64,000 bases of DNA from Streptomyces sp. H27-H5 (GCF_026627505.1 NZ_JAPNLK010000004.1:1-64000), one strand, 5' to 3'. Positions 20,873 to 30,520 are shown, counted from the stretch's first letter. Numbers and translations: made by a program. The notes: generated by a model not told the origin, from the sequence alone.

Positions 20873-22459
20873 CTACTCCCACTCGATGGTGCCCGGCGGC
20901 TTGCTCGTGCAGTCCAGGACCACGCGGTTCACGTCCCGCACCTCGTTGGTGATGCGGGTGGAGATCCGGGCGAGCACCTCGTACGGCATGCGCGTCCAGT
21001 CGGCGGTCATCGCGTCCTCGGAGGAGACGGGGCGCAGCACGATCGGGTGGCCGTAGGTGCGGCCGTCGCCCTGGACGCCGACGCTGCGGACGTCCGCGAG
21101 CAGGACGACCGGGCACTGCCAGATCTCCCGGTCGAGGCCGGCGGCGGTCAGCTCGTGGCGGGCGATGGCGTCGGCCTCGCGGAGCAGGTCGAGCCGCTCC
21201 TTGGTGACCTCGCCGACGATGCGGATGCCGAGGCCGGGGCCTGGGAAGGGCTGGCGCTGGACGATCTCGTCCGGCAGGCCCAGCTCCTGGCCGACCATGC
21301 GGACCTCGTCCTTGAACAGCTGCCGCAGCGGCTCGACGAGTTCGAACTCGATGTCGTCGGGGAGGCCGCCGACGTTGTGGTGCGACTTGATGTTCGCGGT
21401 GCCGGTGCCGCCGCCGGACTCGACGACGTCCGGGTACAGGGTGCCCTGGACCAGGAAGGCCACGTCCGCGCCGCCCTCGGCGATGATCTCGGCCTGGGCC
21501 TGCTCGAAGACGCGGATGAACTCGCGGCCGATGATCTTCCGCTTGGTCTCCGGGTCGGAGACGCCGGCCAGCGCGTTCAGGAAGCGCTCCTGGGCGTCGA
21601 CGACCTTCAGCTGGACGCCGGTGGCCGCGACGAAGTCCTTCTCGACCTGCTCGGTCTCGCCCTTGCGCATCAGACCGTGGTCGACGTACACGCAGGTGAG
21701 CTGCGAGCCGATGGCCTTCTGCACGAGCGCCGCCGCCACGGCGGAGTCCACGCCGCCGGAGAGGCCGCAGATGGCGCGCTTGTCGCCGACCTGCTCGCGG
21801 ATGGCCGCGACCTGCTCCTCGACGATGTTGCCGGTGGTCCAGGTGGGGGCCAGGCCGGCGCCGCGGTAGAGGAAGTGCTCCAGGATCTGCTGGCCGTGCG
21901 TGGAGTGCATGACCTCGGGGTGGTACTGGACCCCGTACAGCTTCTTCTCGTCGTTCTCGAAGGCCGCGACCGGGACGACGTTCGTCGAGGCGGTGACGGT
22001 GAAGCCCTCGGGGGCGGCGGAGCACGCGTCGCCGTGGGACATCCACACCGACTGGTTGTCGGGGGTGCCCTCGAAGAGGGTGGAGCCCGACTTGGAGACG
22101 GCCAGCGGGGTGCGGCCGTACTCGCGGGCGCCGGTGTTGTCGACCTGACCGCCGAGGGTGACCGCCATCAGCTGGAAGCCGTAGCACATGCCGAAGACGG
22201 GGACGCCGGCCTCGAACAGGGCGCGGTCGATGGTGGGCGCGCCCTCCTCGTACACCGAGGACGGGCCTCCGGACAGGATGATCGCCTTGGGGTTCTTGGC
22301 GAGCATCTCGGCCACGGGCATCGTGCCGGGCACGATCTCGCTGTAGACCCGGGCCTCGCGGACGCGACGGGCGATGAGCTGGGCGTACTGGGCACCGAAG
22401 TCGACGACGAGAACCGTGTCCGGGGCGCTGTCGTGGGCGGCGGTGTGTGCTTCAGGCAC
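20873..22459 (-). CDS. guaA: GMP synthase (glutamine-hydrolysing)
   Basis: 528 residues, usual length. It converts XMP to GMP using ATP and glutamine in the cytosol, the last step of GTP synthesis. N-terminal class I glutamine amidotransferase domain with nucleophile Cys92 (GMCYGFQ) and His180-Pro-Glu182. ATP-pyrophosphatase P-loop SGGVDS at 234-239, then the GMP synthase C-terminal dimerisation domain ([20 protein letters not shown], ending PPGTIEWE). guaB and guaB3, which supply XMP and related steps, lie 20 kb away in the same window. Confidence 0.97.
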   Translation of the reverse strand: MPEAHTAAHDSAPDTVLVVDFGAQYAQLIARRVREARVYSEIVPGTMPVAEMLAKNPKAIILSGGPSSVYEEGAPTIDRALFEAGVPVFGMCYGFQLMAVTLGGQVDNTGAREYGRTPLAVSKSGSTLFEGTPDNQSVWMSHGDACSAAPEGFTVTASTNVVPVAAFENDEKKLYGVQYHPEVMHSTHGQQILEHFLYRGAGLAPTWTTGNIVEEQVAAIREQVGDKRAICGLSGGVDSAVAAALVQKAIGSQLTCVYVDHGLMRKGETEQVEKDFVAATGVQLKVVDAQERFLNALAGVSDPETKRKIIGREFIRVFEQAQAEIIAEGGADVAFLVQGTLYPDVVESGGGTGTANIKSHHNVGGLPDDIEFELVEPLRQLFKDEVRMVGQELGLPDEIVQRQPFPGPGLGIRIVGEVTKERLDLLREADAIARHELTAAGLDREIWQCPVVLLADVRSVGVQGDGRTYGHPIVLRPVSSEDAMTADWTRMPYEVLARISTRITNEVRDVNRVVLDCTSKPPGTIEWE

Positions 22460-22545
22460 GGGCAGGCCTTCCGGCGGAAGAGGGTGTGTGTTGTCGATTC
22501 TAACGGGGGACGGGTGGGCCGTTTCGTCTCACCATCCGAACCCGT

Positions 22546-22575
22546 TTGGCCGGGAGCGGGGTGGAAGGTCATAAT
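22546..22575 (+). promoter_or_regulatory. Promoter for a leaderless leader-peptide transcript
   Basis: TTGGCC (22546-22551), 18 bases, then CATAAT (22570-22575), close to the vegetative consensus. The expected start point is about seven bases on, at or next to the ATG at 22583, so the transcript would be leaderless. Confidence 0.6.
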
Positions 22576-22582
22576 CCGTTCC

Positions 22583-22651
22583 ATGCGCGAGCAGCTGAGC
22601 TTCCTCTTTACCTATGGCACCGGTCGGTCCGGTCGCCATGGGTCATCGTGA
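22583..22651 (+). CDS. Candidate Phe/Tyr leader peptide upstream of chorismate mutase
   Basis: 22 codons: MREQLSFLFTYGTG, then a Ser/Arg/Gly end. FLFTY puts two Phe and one Tyr within five codons and uses TTT and TAT, rare in Streptomyces genes. A strong hairpin (22675-22712) and then the chorismate mutase gene follow. The layout fits transcription attenuation sensing charged tRNA-Phe or -Tyr. Confidence 0.5.
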   Translation: MREQLSFLFTYGTGRSGRHGSS

Positions 22652-22674
22652 TGCTCGCTTGAGCCGCTGACTTC

Positions 22675-22712
22675 CCAGAGCGCCCCGGTCCGACAGGACC
22701 GGGGCGCTCTGG
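22675..22712 (+). terminator. Strong hairpin between leader peptide and chorismate mutase gene
   Basis: CCAGAGCGCCCCGGTCC pairs perfectly with its complement around GACA: 17 bp. It lies 23 bases after the leader stop and 42 before the gene. No U-run. Could be the attenuator, or the terminator of an upstream unit. Confidence 0.65.
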
Positions 22713-22754
22713 CGTTCCCGCTCCTGTCGGACCCACCACCCACAGGAGAACCTC

Positions 22755-23012
22755 ATGTCCGTCACCACCCCCGAGCAGCTGATCACCGACTCCCGCGAGC
22801 GGATCGACGCCATCGACGACCGGATCATCGGCCTGATCCAGGAGCGGATGGCCGTCTCCACGGTGATCCAGGAGGCCCGGATCGGCTCCGGCGGCCGTCG
22901 GGTGCACCTCTCACGCGAGATGGAGGTGCTCTCGCACTGGAGCGACGCCCTCGGCAAGCCCGGCACCCAGCTCGCGATGACCCTGCTGGAGCTGTGCCGG
23001 GGCCGTGTCTGA
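22755..23012 (+). CDS. Chorismate mutase, AroQ class
   Basis: 85 residues, a single AroQ-type helical domain. It rearranges chorismate to prephenate, the branch point to Phe and Tyr. Arg in RERIDAIDDRIIGLIQERMAV and the VIQEARIGSG segment correspond to conserved active-site helices H1 and H2. ATG 22755 has AGGAG nearby. It stands alone in orientation between guaA and a surface-protein gene. No signal peptide, so it is the cytosolic housekeeping type. Confidence 0.93.
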   Translation: MSVTTPEQLITDSRERIDAIDDRIIGLIQERMAVSTVIQEARIGSGGRRVHLSREMEVLSHWSDALGKPGTQLAMTLLELCRGRV

Positions 23013-23335
23013 GGCGGGCCCGGGGCGTGCGGGGCCGGTCGCGGGCGGGTGTTCGTCACTCGTCCGGACCGTGACCGGCCCCGGCAGTCCTTCGTTGAGG
23101 GGGTGTCCGTGCCAGCCAGGCGCGGGTCCGCACCACCACGCGTGGCTCTGCCGGAGCGATGAGACGTACGGCCCGACGGTCGTGCGTCGTGGGACCTCGC
23201 TCCTCCACGTGACCGGACGGCAGGGGACAGCAGCCCGGTCACCACGTGAGAAGACGGCCGGCCCGGGGGACGCCCCGGGCCGGCCGTTGTGCCATGTCAT
23301 GAGAAAGCCGCGCGCGGGAAGGCCGCGCCCCGGAC
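23013..23335. other. 323-base gap with a strong terminator
   Basis: No gene seen. Its right part holds the hairpin at 23254-23287; the rest is G+C-rich sequence without a ribosome site followed by a usable frame. Confidence 0.6.
23254..23287. terminator. Terminator between convergent chorismate mutase and surface-protein genes
   Basis: ACGGCCGGCCCGGGG and its complement form a 15-bp stem with a four-base loop, able to stop both transcripts. Confidence 0.8.
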
Positions 23336-25000
23336 CTACGTGCGCGCGGGGCCCCGGCGGCGGACCGCCACGTACAGCGCGCCGCCGGCGGCGATCAGTG
23401 CGGCGGCGCCGAGCGCGATCGGGCCGGCGGTGACGCCGGTGGAGGCGAGGTTTCCGCTCCCGTGGGCGGTGGTGCCCGAGCCGGTGCCGGTGCCCGTGCC
23501 CTTGGCGCCGGCGGCCGTGGCCGACGCGGTCGCCGTCGGGGTCGCGGAGGCGCCCGGCGAGGGGGTGCCGGCGCTCGTGGAGGGACGCGGGGTCGGGCGC
23601 GGACCGGTGCCGTCGTCCTCGGCGTTCACCACGAGGACGGCCGTGTTGTTGGCGGGGTTCGGGTCGAAGGAGTGCGGTCGCGGCGCGGTCGTGCCCCAGT
23701 CCCCGACGGTGACGGAGCCCTTGGCGTTCACCAGGGTCTTCTCCACCTTGAGGTCGAACGGGTAGACGACCCGCTGGTTCTCGCGCACCGTGTCGCCGAG
23801 CGCGCACACGTAGCGGGGCGCGCCGAGCTGGTCGGCGCGCTCGCCGCCGGTGGCGGTGGTGGCGGCGCAGCCGTCGGGCTTGCGGACGACCCGTACGCCG
23901 TCGGGCATCACGATGACGGTGCGGGCCGCCGAGTCGCCGGCGCGAGTGCTGCGGATCCAGGCCGGGCCCTTGTTCTCGAAGGCGAACGCGGTCGTCAGGG
24001 TGTCGCCCGAGTCGCCTTCGAGGGTCACGGCCGCCGTGGTGAAGTCGGCCGTGTTGCGGGTGTGGAAGTCGAAGGTGCGCCGGTTGTCGCCCGGGTTCAG
24101 GTCGACGGCGCGCGCGCTCGCGGCGGCCTTCGCGGCCCGCTTGGCGACGCCCAGGCGCTTGCCCGTGGCGGCCTTGCCGTCCCACTGCGCGGCCTTCGGC
24201 TCGTCGCCGGCCGGGTGGATGCCGTAGCCGAGCCGGTCGCTGTAGGCGTTCGGGTTGGCCTTGACGTGCAGCGGGCTGTCCCCGGCGAGTTCGTAGGTCT
24301 CGCCGGGCTCGAAGTCCCCGTCGACCGAGCACAGGGCCGTGGTGATGTCCGCGACGGTGCGGGTGCGGCAGTTGTCGTACGTCTCCACGAGGCTCATGCC
24401 GCGCGTGGTCTCCAGCTCCAGCACCACGCCCCTGGCCGCTTGGGTGCCCGCGTTCGTGAAGACGAGCGGCAGCGGCTGGCTCTCGCCGGGCCGGGGGTCG
24501 CCCTTGAGCGCCATCTCCCGCATGACGAGGTCCGGGCCGCCGACGCTGAGCCGGGTGGCGGCCGGGGTGATGGTGGCCCCGGCCGTCTTGCCCGTCACCG
24601 TGATCTCGCCGGTGTCGCCGTTCTTGGCGTTCTTGGCGGCGGCGACGAAGAGCTCGACGCGCGGCAGGGTGCCGCGAACGGTGCAGACGAGCGTCGTGGC
24701 GCTCGCCGTGCACTTCTCCTTGGCGCCGCCCGTGTTCTCCCGGACGGTCGCGATGCCGGCGACCTTGGTCAGGTCGACGGTGAGGACGGCCTCCCCGCCG
24801 AAGCCGCCGCCGGCCGACGGGACACCGAGGGTGAAGACGAGCGACTCCTCCTTCGGGCTGCCGGTCGCCGGAGGCACCGGAAGCGGGAGGGCGGCGGGGC
24901 CGAGCACCGGGAAGACGGGGTCCGCGGCGTGCGCGGGGGTGGTGGCCAGTCCCACGGCCACCAGGCCGCAGGCGGCCAGGAGGGAGATGCGCTTTCTCAT
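23336..25000 (-). CDS. Secreted cell-wall-anchored protein with LAxTG sortase signal
   Basis: 554 residues from ATG 25000. Signal peptide at 1-26 (RKRISLLAACGLVAVGLATTPAHA). Long beta-sandwich-rich part of repeated DUF11-like or Ig-like segments (VSAGGGFGGEAVLTVDL; GGPDLVMREMALKGDPRPGES; DLNPGDNRRTFDF; FDPNPANNTA). A Thr/Pro/Ser/Gly stalk follows, then LASTG, a hydrophobic helix (PIALGAAALIAAGGALYVAV) and RRRGPART. This is a class E sortase signal as in Streptomyces. Likely an envelope or adhesive surface protein; ligand unknown. Confidence 0.88.
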   Translation of the reverse strand: MRKRISLLAACGLVAVGLATTPAHAADPVFPVLGPAALPLPVPPATGSPKEESLVFTLGVPSAGGGFGGEAVLTVDLTKVAGIATVRENTGGAKEKCTASATTLVCTVRGTLPRVELFVAAAKNAKNGDTGEITVTGKTAGATITPAATRLSVGGPDLVMREMALKGDPRPGESQPLPLVFTNAGTQAARGVVLELETTRGMSLVETYDNCRTRTVADITTALCSVDGDFEPGETYELAGDSPLHVKANPNAYSDRLGYGIHPAGDEPKAAQWDGKAATGKRLGVAKRAAKAAASARAVDLNPGDNRRTFDFHTRNTADFTTAAVTLEGDSGDTLTTAFAFENKGPAWIRSTRAGDSAARTVIVMPDGVRVVRKPDGCAATTATGGERADQLGAPRYVCALGDTVRENQRVVYPFDLKVEKTLVNAKGSVTVGDWGTTAPRPHSFDPNPANNTAVLVVNAEDDGTGPRPTPRPSTSAGTPSPGASATPTATASATAAGAKGTGTGTGSGTTAHGSGNLASTGVTAGPIALGAAALIAAGGALYVAVRRRGPART

Positions 25001-25118
25001 GCCCCCGTTGACCGTCCGGGGCGCGGGGCGGTTGCCTCGTTGACCATGTGATGGACACCACAGCCCTGTCGGGCCGATTCCGCTACAACCTTCCGGGGCG
25101 ACCACCGGTCACTCATGT

Positions 25119-25167
25119 ACATCGGCGGACACCGCGCTCGGAGGGGGAGCGCGGTGTCCGCCGATGT
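25119..25167. terminator. 21-bp-stem terminator after the GMC oxidoreductase gene
   Basis: ACATCGGCGGACACCGCGCTC (25119-25139) pairs perfectly with 25147-25167 around seven bases. It ends the leftward GMC/aldehyde dehydrogenase unit. Confidence 0.85.
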
Positions 25168-25189
25168 CGTACCCGGCCGGGATCCGGCC

Positions 25190-26971
25190 TCAGTGCTCCG
25201 GTTCCGGTTGCCTCGGAGGTATTTCCGGGACGGCGAGGAACGGCAGCCGCAGCGCGCCGAAGGCGTCCTTCGGGACAGCCGGCCGGACCGGTTCCACGGC
25301 CGAGAGGCGGACGTAGCCGACGCCCTGGGCGGGCCGCGGGTCCTCCTCGCCGTTGTTCGGCCAGTACGACATGGCCCGCTCGGCCTGCGCCGTGATCGTC
25401 AGCGACGGGTTGACCCCGAGGTTGGCGGAGACCGCCGAGCCGTCGACCACCGAGATACCGGGGTGCCCGTACAGCCGGTGGTACGGGTCGACGACTCCCT
25501 CGCCCGGGTTCTCGCCGATCGGGCAGCCGCCGAGGAAGTGCGCGGTCAGCGGGGTGCCCATCAGCTCGCCGACGTTGCTGCCGGCGAACCCGTTGATCTC
25601 CTCGGCGAGCAGGGTCGCGGCCTCGGTGGCCTCCGCGATCTGTACCGGGTTGGGGGCGCCGTGGCCCTGCCGGGCGGTCAGCAGGCCCTTTCCGATCCCG
25701 CCGGGCTTGCGGTACGTGGTGAGGGAGTTGTCCAGGGACTGCATGACGAGCCCGATGATCGTCCGCTCCGACCAGCGCCGGTTGGAGAGCGAGCGCGCCA
25801 GTTGCACGGGGTGCTTGGCGGTCCGGGCGAACCAGGCCCGGACCCGGTGCTTGGCGTACGGCACCTGGAGGATGGTCATGAACCCCATGGCGTTGGAGCC
25901 CTTGCCGTAGCGGACGGGCTCGATGTGGGTGTTCGCGTTGGGGTGCACGGACGAGGTGATGGCCACCCCGTGGGTGAAGTCGGCCCGGCGTCCCTCGCCG
26001 TGCCGCTTGCGGTAGCGCCGGTCGTCGGTCTGGGCGCCGACCAGGCCCTCGGAGTTGGTGCGGGTCAGTTCCCCGAGCCGGTCCGAGAGGCGGGGCAGCT
26101 CGCCCCGGTCCTTCATCGTGTGCAGCAGGGTCTGGGTGCCGTACGTGCCGGCCGCCACGACCACGTACCGGGCGCGCAGCACCTTGGCCTTGCCGCGGCG
26201 GCGGTGGTCGGTGGGGACGGTGCGGACCCGGTGGCCGCCGTCGGGGTGCTCGGAGATCGCGGTGACGGTGGTCATGGGGTGGATGACGGCGCCGGCGCGC
26301 TCGGCGAGGTGCAGGTAGTTCTCGTTGAGGGTGTTCTTCGCGCCGTGCCGGCAGCCGGTCATGCACTCGCCGCACTCGGTGCAGGCCTTGCGGGCGGGGC
26401 CCTTGCCGCCGAAGTACGGGTCGGCGACCTCCTCGCCGGCCCTGGCCCGGTGCCGGCCCTCGGCGTCCTCGCCGTCCCCGAAGAAGACGCCGACCGGGGC
26501 CATGTGGAAGGAGTCGGCGACGCCCATCCGTTCGGCGGCGGCCTTCAGGTGGACGTCCGAGGGGGTCGTCGTCGGGTTGAGCCGGACCCCCAGCATCCGC
26601 TTGGCCTGGTCGTAGTACGGGGCGAGTTCCTCGCGCCAGTCGGTGATGGAGGCCCACTGCCGGTCCTCGAAGAAGGCGGCGGGCGGCACGTAGAGGGTGT
26701 TGGCGTAGTTCAGCGAGCCGCCGCCCACGCCGGCGCCCGCGAGCACCATCACGTTGCCGAGCAGGTGGATCCGCTGGATGCCGTAGAGCCCGAGCGCCGG
26801 GGCCCACAGGTAGTTCCGCAGGTCCCAGCTGTTCTTCGGCAGGCTCTGGCGGGTGAAGCGGCGGCCTGCCTCCAGGACGCCGACCCGGTAGCCCTTCTCG
26901 GTGAGCCGCAGCGCCGAGACCGACCCTCCGAAGCCCGATCCGATGACGATCACGTCGTAGTCGTACGACAC
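25190..26971 (-). CDS. GMC-family FAD oxidoreductase with ferredoxin-type cysteine motif
   Basis: 593 residues. N-terminal FAD Rossmann motif (VIVIGSGFGGS, 8-18) and the family's second FAD motif (GAGVGGGSLNYAN). C-terminal GMC_oxred_C with ISVVDGSAVSANLGVNPSLT. Near residue 200, CTECGECMTGC (CxxCxxCxxxC) should bind a [4Fe-4S] cluster, as in actinobacterial cholesterol-oxidase-like enzymes. It probably oxidises a sterol, alcohol or similar substrate and passes electrons on. The start is 25 bases downstream of the aldehyde dehydrogenase stop, so alcohol and aldehyde oxidation may be linked steps. No Tat or Sec signal seen. Confidence 0.9.
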   Translation of the reverse strand: MSYDYDVIVIGSGFGGSVSALRLTEKGYRVGVLEAGRRFTRQSLPKNSWDLRNYLWAPALGLYGIQRIHLLGNVMVLAGAGVGGGSLNYANTLYVPPAAFFEDRQWASITDWREELAPYYDQAKRMLGVRLNPTTTPSDVHLKAAAERMGVADSFHMAPVGVFFGDGEDAEGRHRARAGEEVADPYFGGKGPARKACTECGECMTGCRHGAKNTLNENYLHLAERAGAVIHPMTTVTAISEHPDGGHRVRTVPTDHRRRGKAKVLRARYVVVAAGTYGTQTLLHTMKDRGELPRLSDRLGELTRTNSEGLVGAQTDDRRYRKRHGEGRRADFTHGVAITSSVHPNANTHIEPVRYGKGSNAMGFMTILQVPYAKHRVRAWFARTAKHPVQLARSLSNRRWSERTIIGLVMQSLDNSLTTYRKPGGIGKGLLTARQGHGAPNPVQIAEATEAATLLAEEINGFAGSNVGELMGTPLTAHFLGGCPIGENPGEGVVDPYHRLYGHPGISVVDGSAVSANLGVNPSLTITAQAERAMSYWPNNGEEDPRPAQGVGYVRLSAVEPVRPAVPKDAFGALRLPFLAVPEIPPRQPEPEH

Positions 26972-26996
26972 TGCGTTGCCTCCCGGGCGGTCGTGC

Positions 26997-28628
26997 CTAA
27001 CGGAATCGGAGCGCCTTCATGACCTTGAGGCTGCGGGTCATGAACGCCGCGTACTTCTCGTCGTCCATGCCCAGCGAGGGGGCCATCGGGAGCAGCCGCT
27101 GGTGTGCGACGGTCTGCGCCTCGGTGTACTTGAGGATGCCCTCGGAGCCGTGCCGGCGGCCGAGGCCGGAATCCTTCATGCCGCCCATGGGCGCCTGGGC
27201 GCTGCCGTAGGCGGGGGCGTAGCCCTCGTTGATGTTGACGGTTCCGGTGCGCAGGCGGGCGGCGACGGCGTGACCGCGCCGCGCGTCCTTCGTCCAGACG
27301 CTGGAGTTGAGCCCGTAGGCGGTGGCGTTGGCCTGCGCGACGGCCTCGTCCTCGTCGGTGAACCGGTAGATGGAGACGACCGGGCCGAAGGTCTCCTCGC
27401 CGCAGACCGCCATGGGGGTCTCGACGCCGTCGAGGATGGTGGGCTCGTAGAACAGCGGGCCGATGTCGGGGCGGGCGACGCCGCCCGCGACGAGGGTGGC
27501 ACCCTTGGCGACGGCCTCGTCCACGTGCCGTTGGACGGTCTCCAGCTGGCGTTCGCCGACGAGCGAGCCCATGTCGGCGCCGTACGCGAGGGAGTTGCCG
27601 AGCCGCATGGCCTTGGTGCGGGCGGCGAACCGCTCGACGAACGCGTCCGCGATGGACTGGTGGACGTAGAGCCGTTCGATGGAGATGCACAGCTGTCCCG
27701 CGGAGGAGAAGCAGGCGCGGACGGCGCCCGCCGCGGCCTTCTCCACGTCGGCGTCGCGCAGCACGAGCATGGCGTTCTTGCCGCCGAGTTCCAGGGTGAC
27801 GCCGACGAGGCGGTCGGCCGCGCCCCGGGCGACCTCGCGGCCGGTGCGGGTGGAGCCGGTGAAGGAGACGTAGTCGGCGTGCCGGACCACCTCGGGGCCG
27901 ACGACGGGTCCCTCGCCCAGGACGATCTGGAAGACCTCGGCGGGCAGGCCGGCCTCGATCAGCAGGTCGCGGGCCCACAGGGCGGTGAGCGCGGTCTCCG
28001 TGTCGGGCTTCATGACCACGGCGTTGCCCGCGACGAAGGCGGGCAGCGCGTCGCCGACGGACAGTTCGAGGGGGTAGTTCCAGGGGGCGATCTGGCCGAC
28101 GACCCCGCGCGGCTGGCGCAGTTCGGTGACCTTGGTGAGGGTGGGGATGGCTCCGGTGTGGCCCTTGGGGCGCAGGTACGAGGGGGCCTTGCGGCCGTAG
28201 TGGCGGGCGGCGACCGCGACGGCCTGCACCTCCTCGTGGGCGTGCAGCCGGGCCTTGCCGGTCTCCAGCTGGATCAGGTCGAGCACCTCGGCCTGCCGGG
28301 CCAGCACCAGGTCGTGGAAGCGCAGCAGGACGGCGGCCCGGCCGCGTGCGGAGACGGCGGCCCAGGCGGGCTGGGCGGCGCGGGCCCGGGCGAAGGCCTC
28401 GGCGACGTCCTCGGGCCCGGCCTCGGGCAGATCGGCCAGTTTGTCCCCGGTGAAGGGGGTGTGGTTGGCGGTGCGACCGGACCCGATCACTCCGCGGGTC
28501 AGCCGGGCGACGAGGTCGGGGGTCACCACGTCGGCGGCGGTACGGGCGCCGGCCGGGGCGGCGGCCACCGGGTTGGTGGGCTGCGGTGCGGCGCGGAGGG
28601 GGGCGGCGGGGGCCTGCGAGTCCGTCAT
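26997..28628 (-). CDS. gabD2: NAD(P)-dependent succinic semialdehyde dehydrogenase family protein
   Basis: 543 residues, ALDH superfamily. Catalytic Glu in ELGGKN, catalytic Cys in SAGQLCIS, nucleotide-binding FTGSTRTG and the APWNYPL segment. It resembles the GabD2 group that oxidises succinic semialdehyde to succinate. The Ala/Pro-rich N-terminal 45 residues are variable. Just upstream of the GMC oxidoreductase and in the same direction, so probably co-transcribed. Substrate is inferred from family only. Confidence 0.88.
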   Translation of the reverse strand: MTDSQAPAAPLRAAPQPTNPVAAAPAGARTAADVVTPDLVARLTRGVIGSGRTANHTPFTGDKLADLPEAGPEDVAEAFARARAAQPAWAAVSARGRAAVLLRFHDLVLARQAEVLDLIQLETGKARLHAHEEVQAVAVAARHYGRKAPSYLRPKGHTGAIPTLTKVTELRQPRGVVGQIAPWNYPLELSVGDALPAFVAGNAVVMKPDTETALTALWARDLLIEAGLPAEVFQIVLGEGPVVGPEVVRHADYVSFTGSTRTGREVARGAADRLVGVTLELGGKNAMLVLRDADVEKAAAGAVRACFSSAGQLCISIERLYVHQSIADAFVERFAARTKAMRLGNSLAYGADMGSLVGERQLETVQRHVDEAVAKGATLVAGGVARPDIGPLFYEPTILDGVETPMAVCGEETFGPVVSIYRFTDEDEAVAQANATAYGLNSSVWTKDARRGHAVAARLRTGTVNINEGYAPAYGSAQAPMGGMKDSGLGRRHGSEGILKYTEAQTVAHQRLLPMAPSLGMDDEKYAAFMTRSLKVMKALRFR

Positions 28629-28742
28629 GGCGGTGAGCGTATTCCGCCTGCGGTCCTTTGGGTACCCGTGGGTAACCGGATTTTGCCATTTCCGCCAGTG
28701 ATCGCTGGCAGGATGGCCGGGCGAGGGGCCCCCTGGCCCCCG

Positions 28743-30395
28743 TCAGCCCTTCTTGGGCGGGGGCTGCCAGCCGCTGAGCACCGTGTCGAACTGCTGCCGG
28801 GTCTTGGCCCAGTGGGCTGCCGGGCTCGACATGTAGACCGCGTACTCGGTGTCGTCCGGGGCCACGTACATCTGCTCGATTGCCCGGCGCGGACCGGCGT
28901 GCGTGCCCTTCTCGGTCAGGGTGAACTCCCAGATCGCGGCGCGGACGGTGTCCCGGTAGCCGTTCTGCTCCAGCTTCAGCCGCTTGTAGTCCGACCGCAG
29001 CTTGAGCTGCTTCTCCAGGTCCAGCAGGTGCACGTACGGATTGTCGTAGTCCGGGGTCGGGTCGAAGGCGATCCGTACGAAGTGGTTGCCGTTGTCCGGG
29101 GTGTAGTCGATCTGGGTGCCGTTCATCTGGCGCTCCCAGCCCTCCGGGACGAAGAGCGTGAAGCCCGCCGGGTCGACGACCTTCTTCCAGCCCGCGGGCG
29201 GGGTGAGCGCCGCCTGCGGCTTGCCGTCGCCGGACTGCCCCTGATCGGGGGCGCTGACGTTCTTGTCCTCGCCCTCGGCCCTGCCCTCCGTGTACTTGAG
29301 CACCCCGAAGACCCCGCCGCCGCCGAGCAGCGCCGCGACCAGGGCCACCGCCGCCGCCCGCTTGATGCGGCCCGGGAACGGCACGGGGGCGGGGGCCGGG
29401 GACGACTGCTCGGGGAGGACCGTGGTGCCACCGGGTTCACCGGCCGTCGGGGGGCGCGTCCGGGGCTCCCGGGCGGACTCCTCGACCCCGGCGGCATCCC
29501 GGGCGGGGGACCGTTCCTCCGCGCTCATCGCACGCGTCGGGACGTACGCCTGGGCCGACTTCGGCTCCCGGCCCTCCATCGCCTCGATCAGCATCCGCTC
29601 GGCCTCCGAGGCCGAGGGCCGCTCCGCGGGGTCCTTGCGCAGCAGCGCAGTGATGACGGGGCCGAGCGCCCCGGCCTGACGGAGCGCGGGCGGCTCGTCG
29701 TTGACGACGGCCTGGAGGCTGGAGATGGGCGAGGTGCGCCGGAACGGCGAGCGGGCCTCGACCGCGGTGTAGAGCGTGGCGCCGAGCGACCACAGGTCGG
29801 AGGACGGGTCGGGGGCGCCGCCGGTGACCCGCTCGGGGGCCAGGTAGTCGATGGAGCCGACGAGTTCACCCGTGCGCGTGATGGACGAGTCGCCCTCGAT
29901 CGCGGCGATCCCGAAGTCGGTGAGCAGGACCCGACCGTCCTTGGCGAGCAGGACGTTGCCCGGCTTCACGTCCCGGTGCAGCACTCCCACGGCGTGCGCG
30001 GCCCGCAGGGCGCCCAGCACGTGCAGCCCGATCCGGGCGGCCTCACGGGGCTCGATGCGGCCCGCCGCCTTCGCAGCCTCGGCGAGGGAGGGACCGTCGA
30101 TGTACTCCATGACGATCCACGGGCGGTCGTCGTGCTCCAACACGTCGTGGACGGTCACGACCGCCGGGTGCTGGATCCGGGCCGCGGCCCGGGCCTCCTT
30201 CTGCGTCCGGGCATGCATGACCTCCCGGTCGGCCTGGGCCACGTACAGACCTGCCGTCAGCTCCTTGACCGCCACGGTCCTGTGCAGCAACTCATCATGC
30301 GCGCGCCACACCTTGCCCATGCCGCCGCGGCCGATGGGCTCGACGAGCCTGTACCGGCTCGCGAGCACTGCACCCGCACCTGTCTGCTGTTCCAC
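28743..30395 (-). CDS. Transmembrane Ser/Thr protein kinase (PASTA-less, Hanks type)
   Basis: 550 residues. Kinase domain about 15-275 with all key residues: GRGGMG 22-27, Lys44 (VAVK), HRD 140-142, DFG 160-162, APERV near 186-190. Proline-rich juxtamembrane linker 280-345, one membrane helix 347-366, extracytoplasmic domain 371-550 beginning FTLFVPEGWERQ, which resembles Mog1/PsbP-like folds. The same outer domain recurs in the two kinases to the right. The ligand is unknown. Target proteins cannot be inferred here. Confidence 0.93.
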   Translation of the reverse strand: MEQQTGAGAVLASRYRLVEPIGRGGMGKVWRAHDELLHRTVAVKELTAGLYVAQADREVMHARTQKEARAAARIQHPAVVTVHDVLEHDDRPWIVMEYIDGPSLAEAAKAAGRIEPREAARIGLHVLGALRAAHAVGVLHRDVKPGNVLLAKDGRVLLTDFGIAAIEGDSSITRTGELVGSIDYLAPERVTGGAPDPSSDLWSLGATLYTAVEARSPFRRTSPISSLQAVVNDEPPALRQAGALGPVITALLRKDPAERPSASEAERMLIEAMEGREPKSAQAYVPTRAMSAEERSPARDAAGVEESAREPRTRPPTAGEPGGTTVLPEQSSPAPAPVPFPGRIKRAAAVALVAALLGGGGVFGVLKYTEGRAEGEDKNVSAPDQGQSGDGKPQAALTPPAGWKKVVDPAGFTLFVPEGWERQMNGTQIDYTPDNGNHFVRIAFDPTPDYDNPYVHLLDLEKQLKLRSDYKRLKLEQNGYRDTVRAAIWEFTLTEKGTHAGPRRAIEQMYVAPDDTEYAVYMSSPAAHWAKTRQQFDTVLSGWQPPPKKG

Positions 30396-30520
30396 GAAAC
30401 CTCGCCGCTCTGTGCACTTCGGGCCAGATTACGGAGCTTGCGCGCGATGCCGACACCGCGCGGGCGCGGTGAGACAGCACTGTGACGCAATCGCCGCATT
30501 GACATGCCGTCAGCGCTCTG

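Noticed and set aside
26976..30485. Very long plus-strand open frame (1169 codons) opposite the kinase/aldehyde dehydrogenase genes
   Set aside because: High G+C suppresses stop codons in antisense frames. The sequence is Gly/Arg/Val/Asp-rich without any domain, and the minus strand has clear families. The same holds for long antisense frames at 21047-22651, 23462-25051, 25115-27022, 31244-33541 and 33340-36333.
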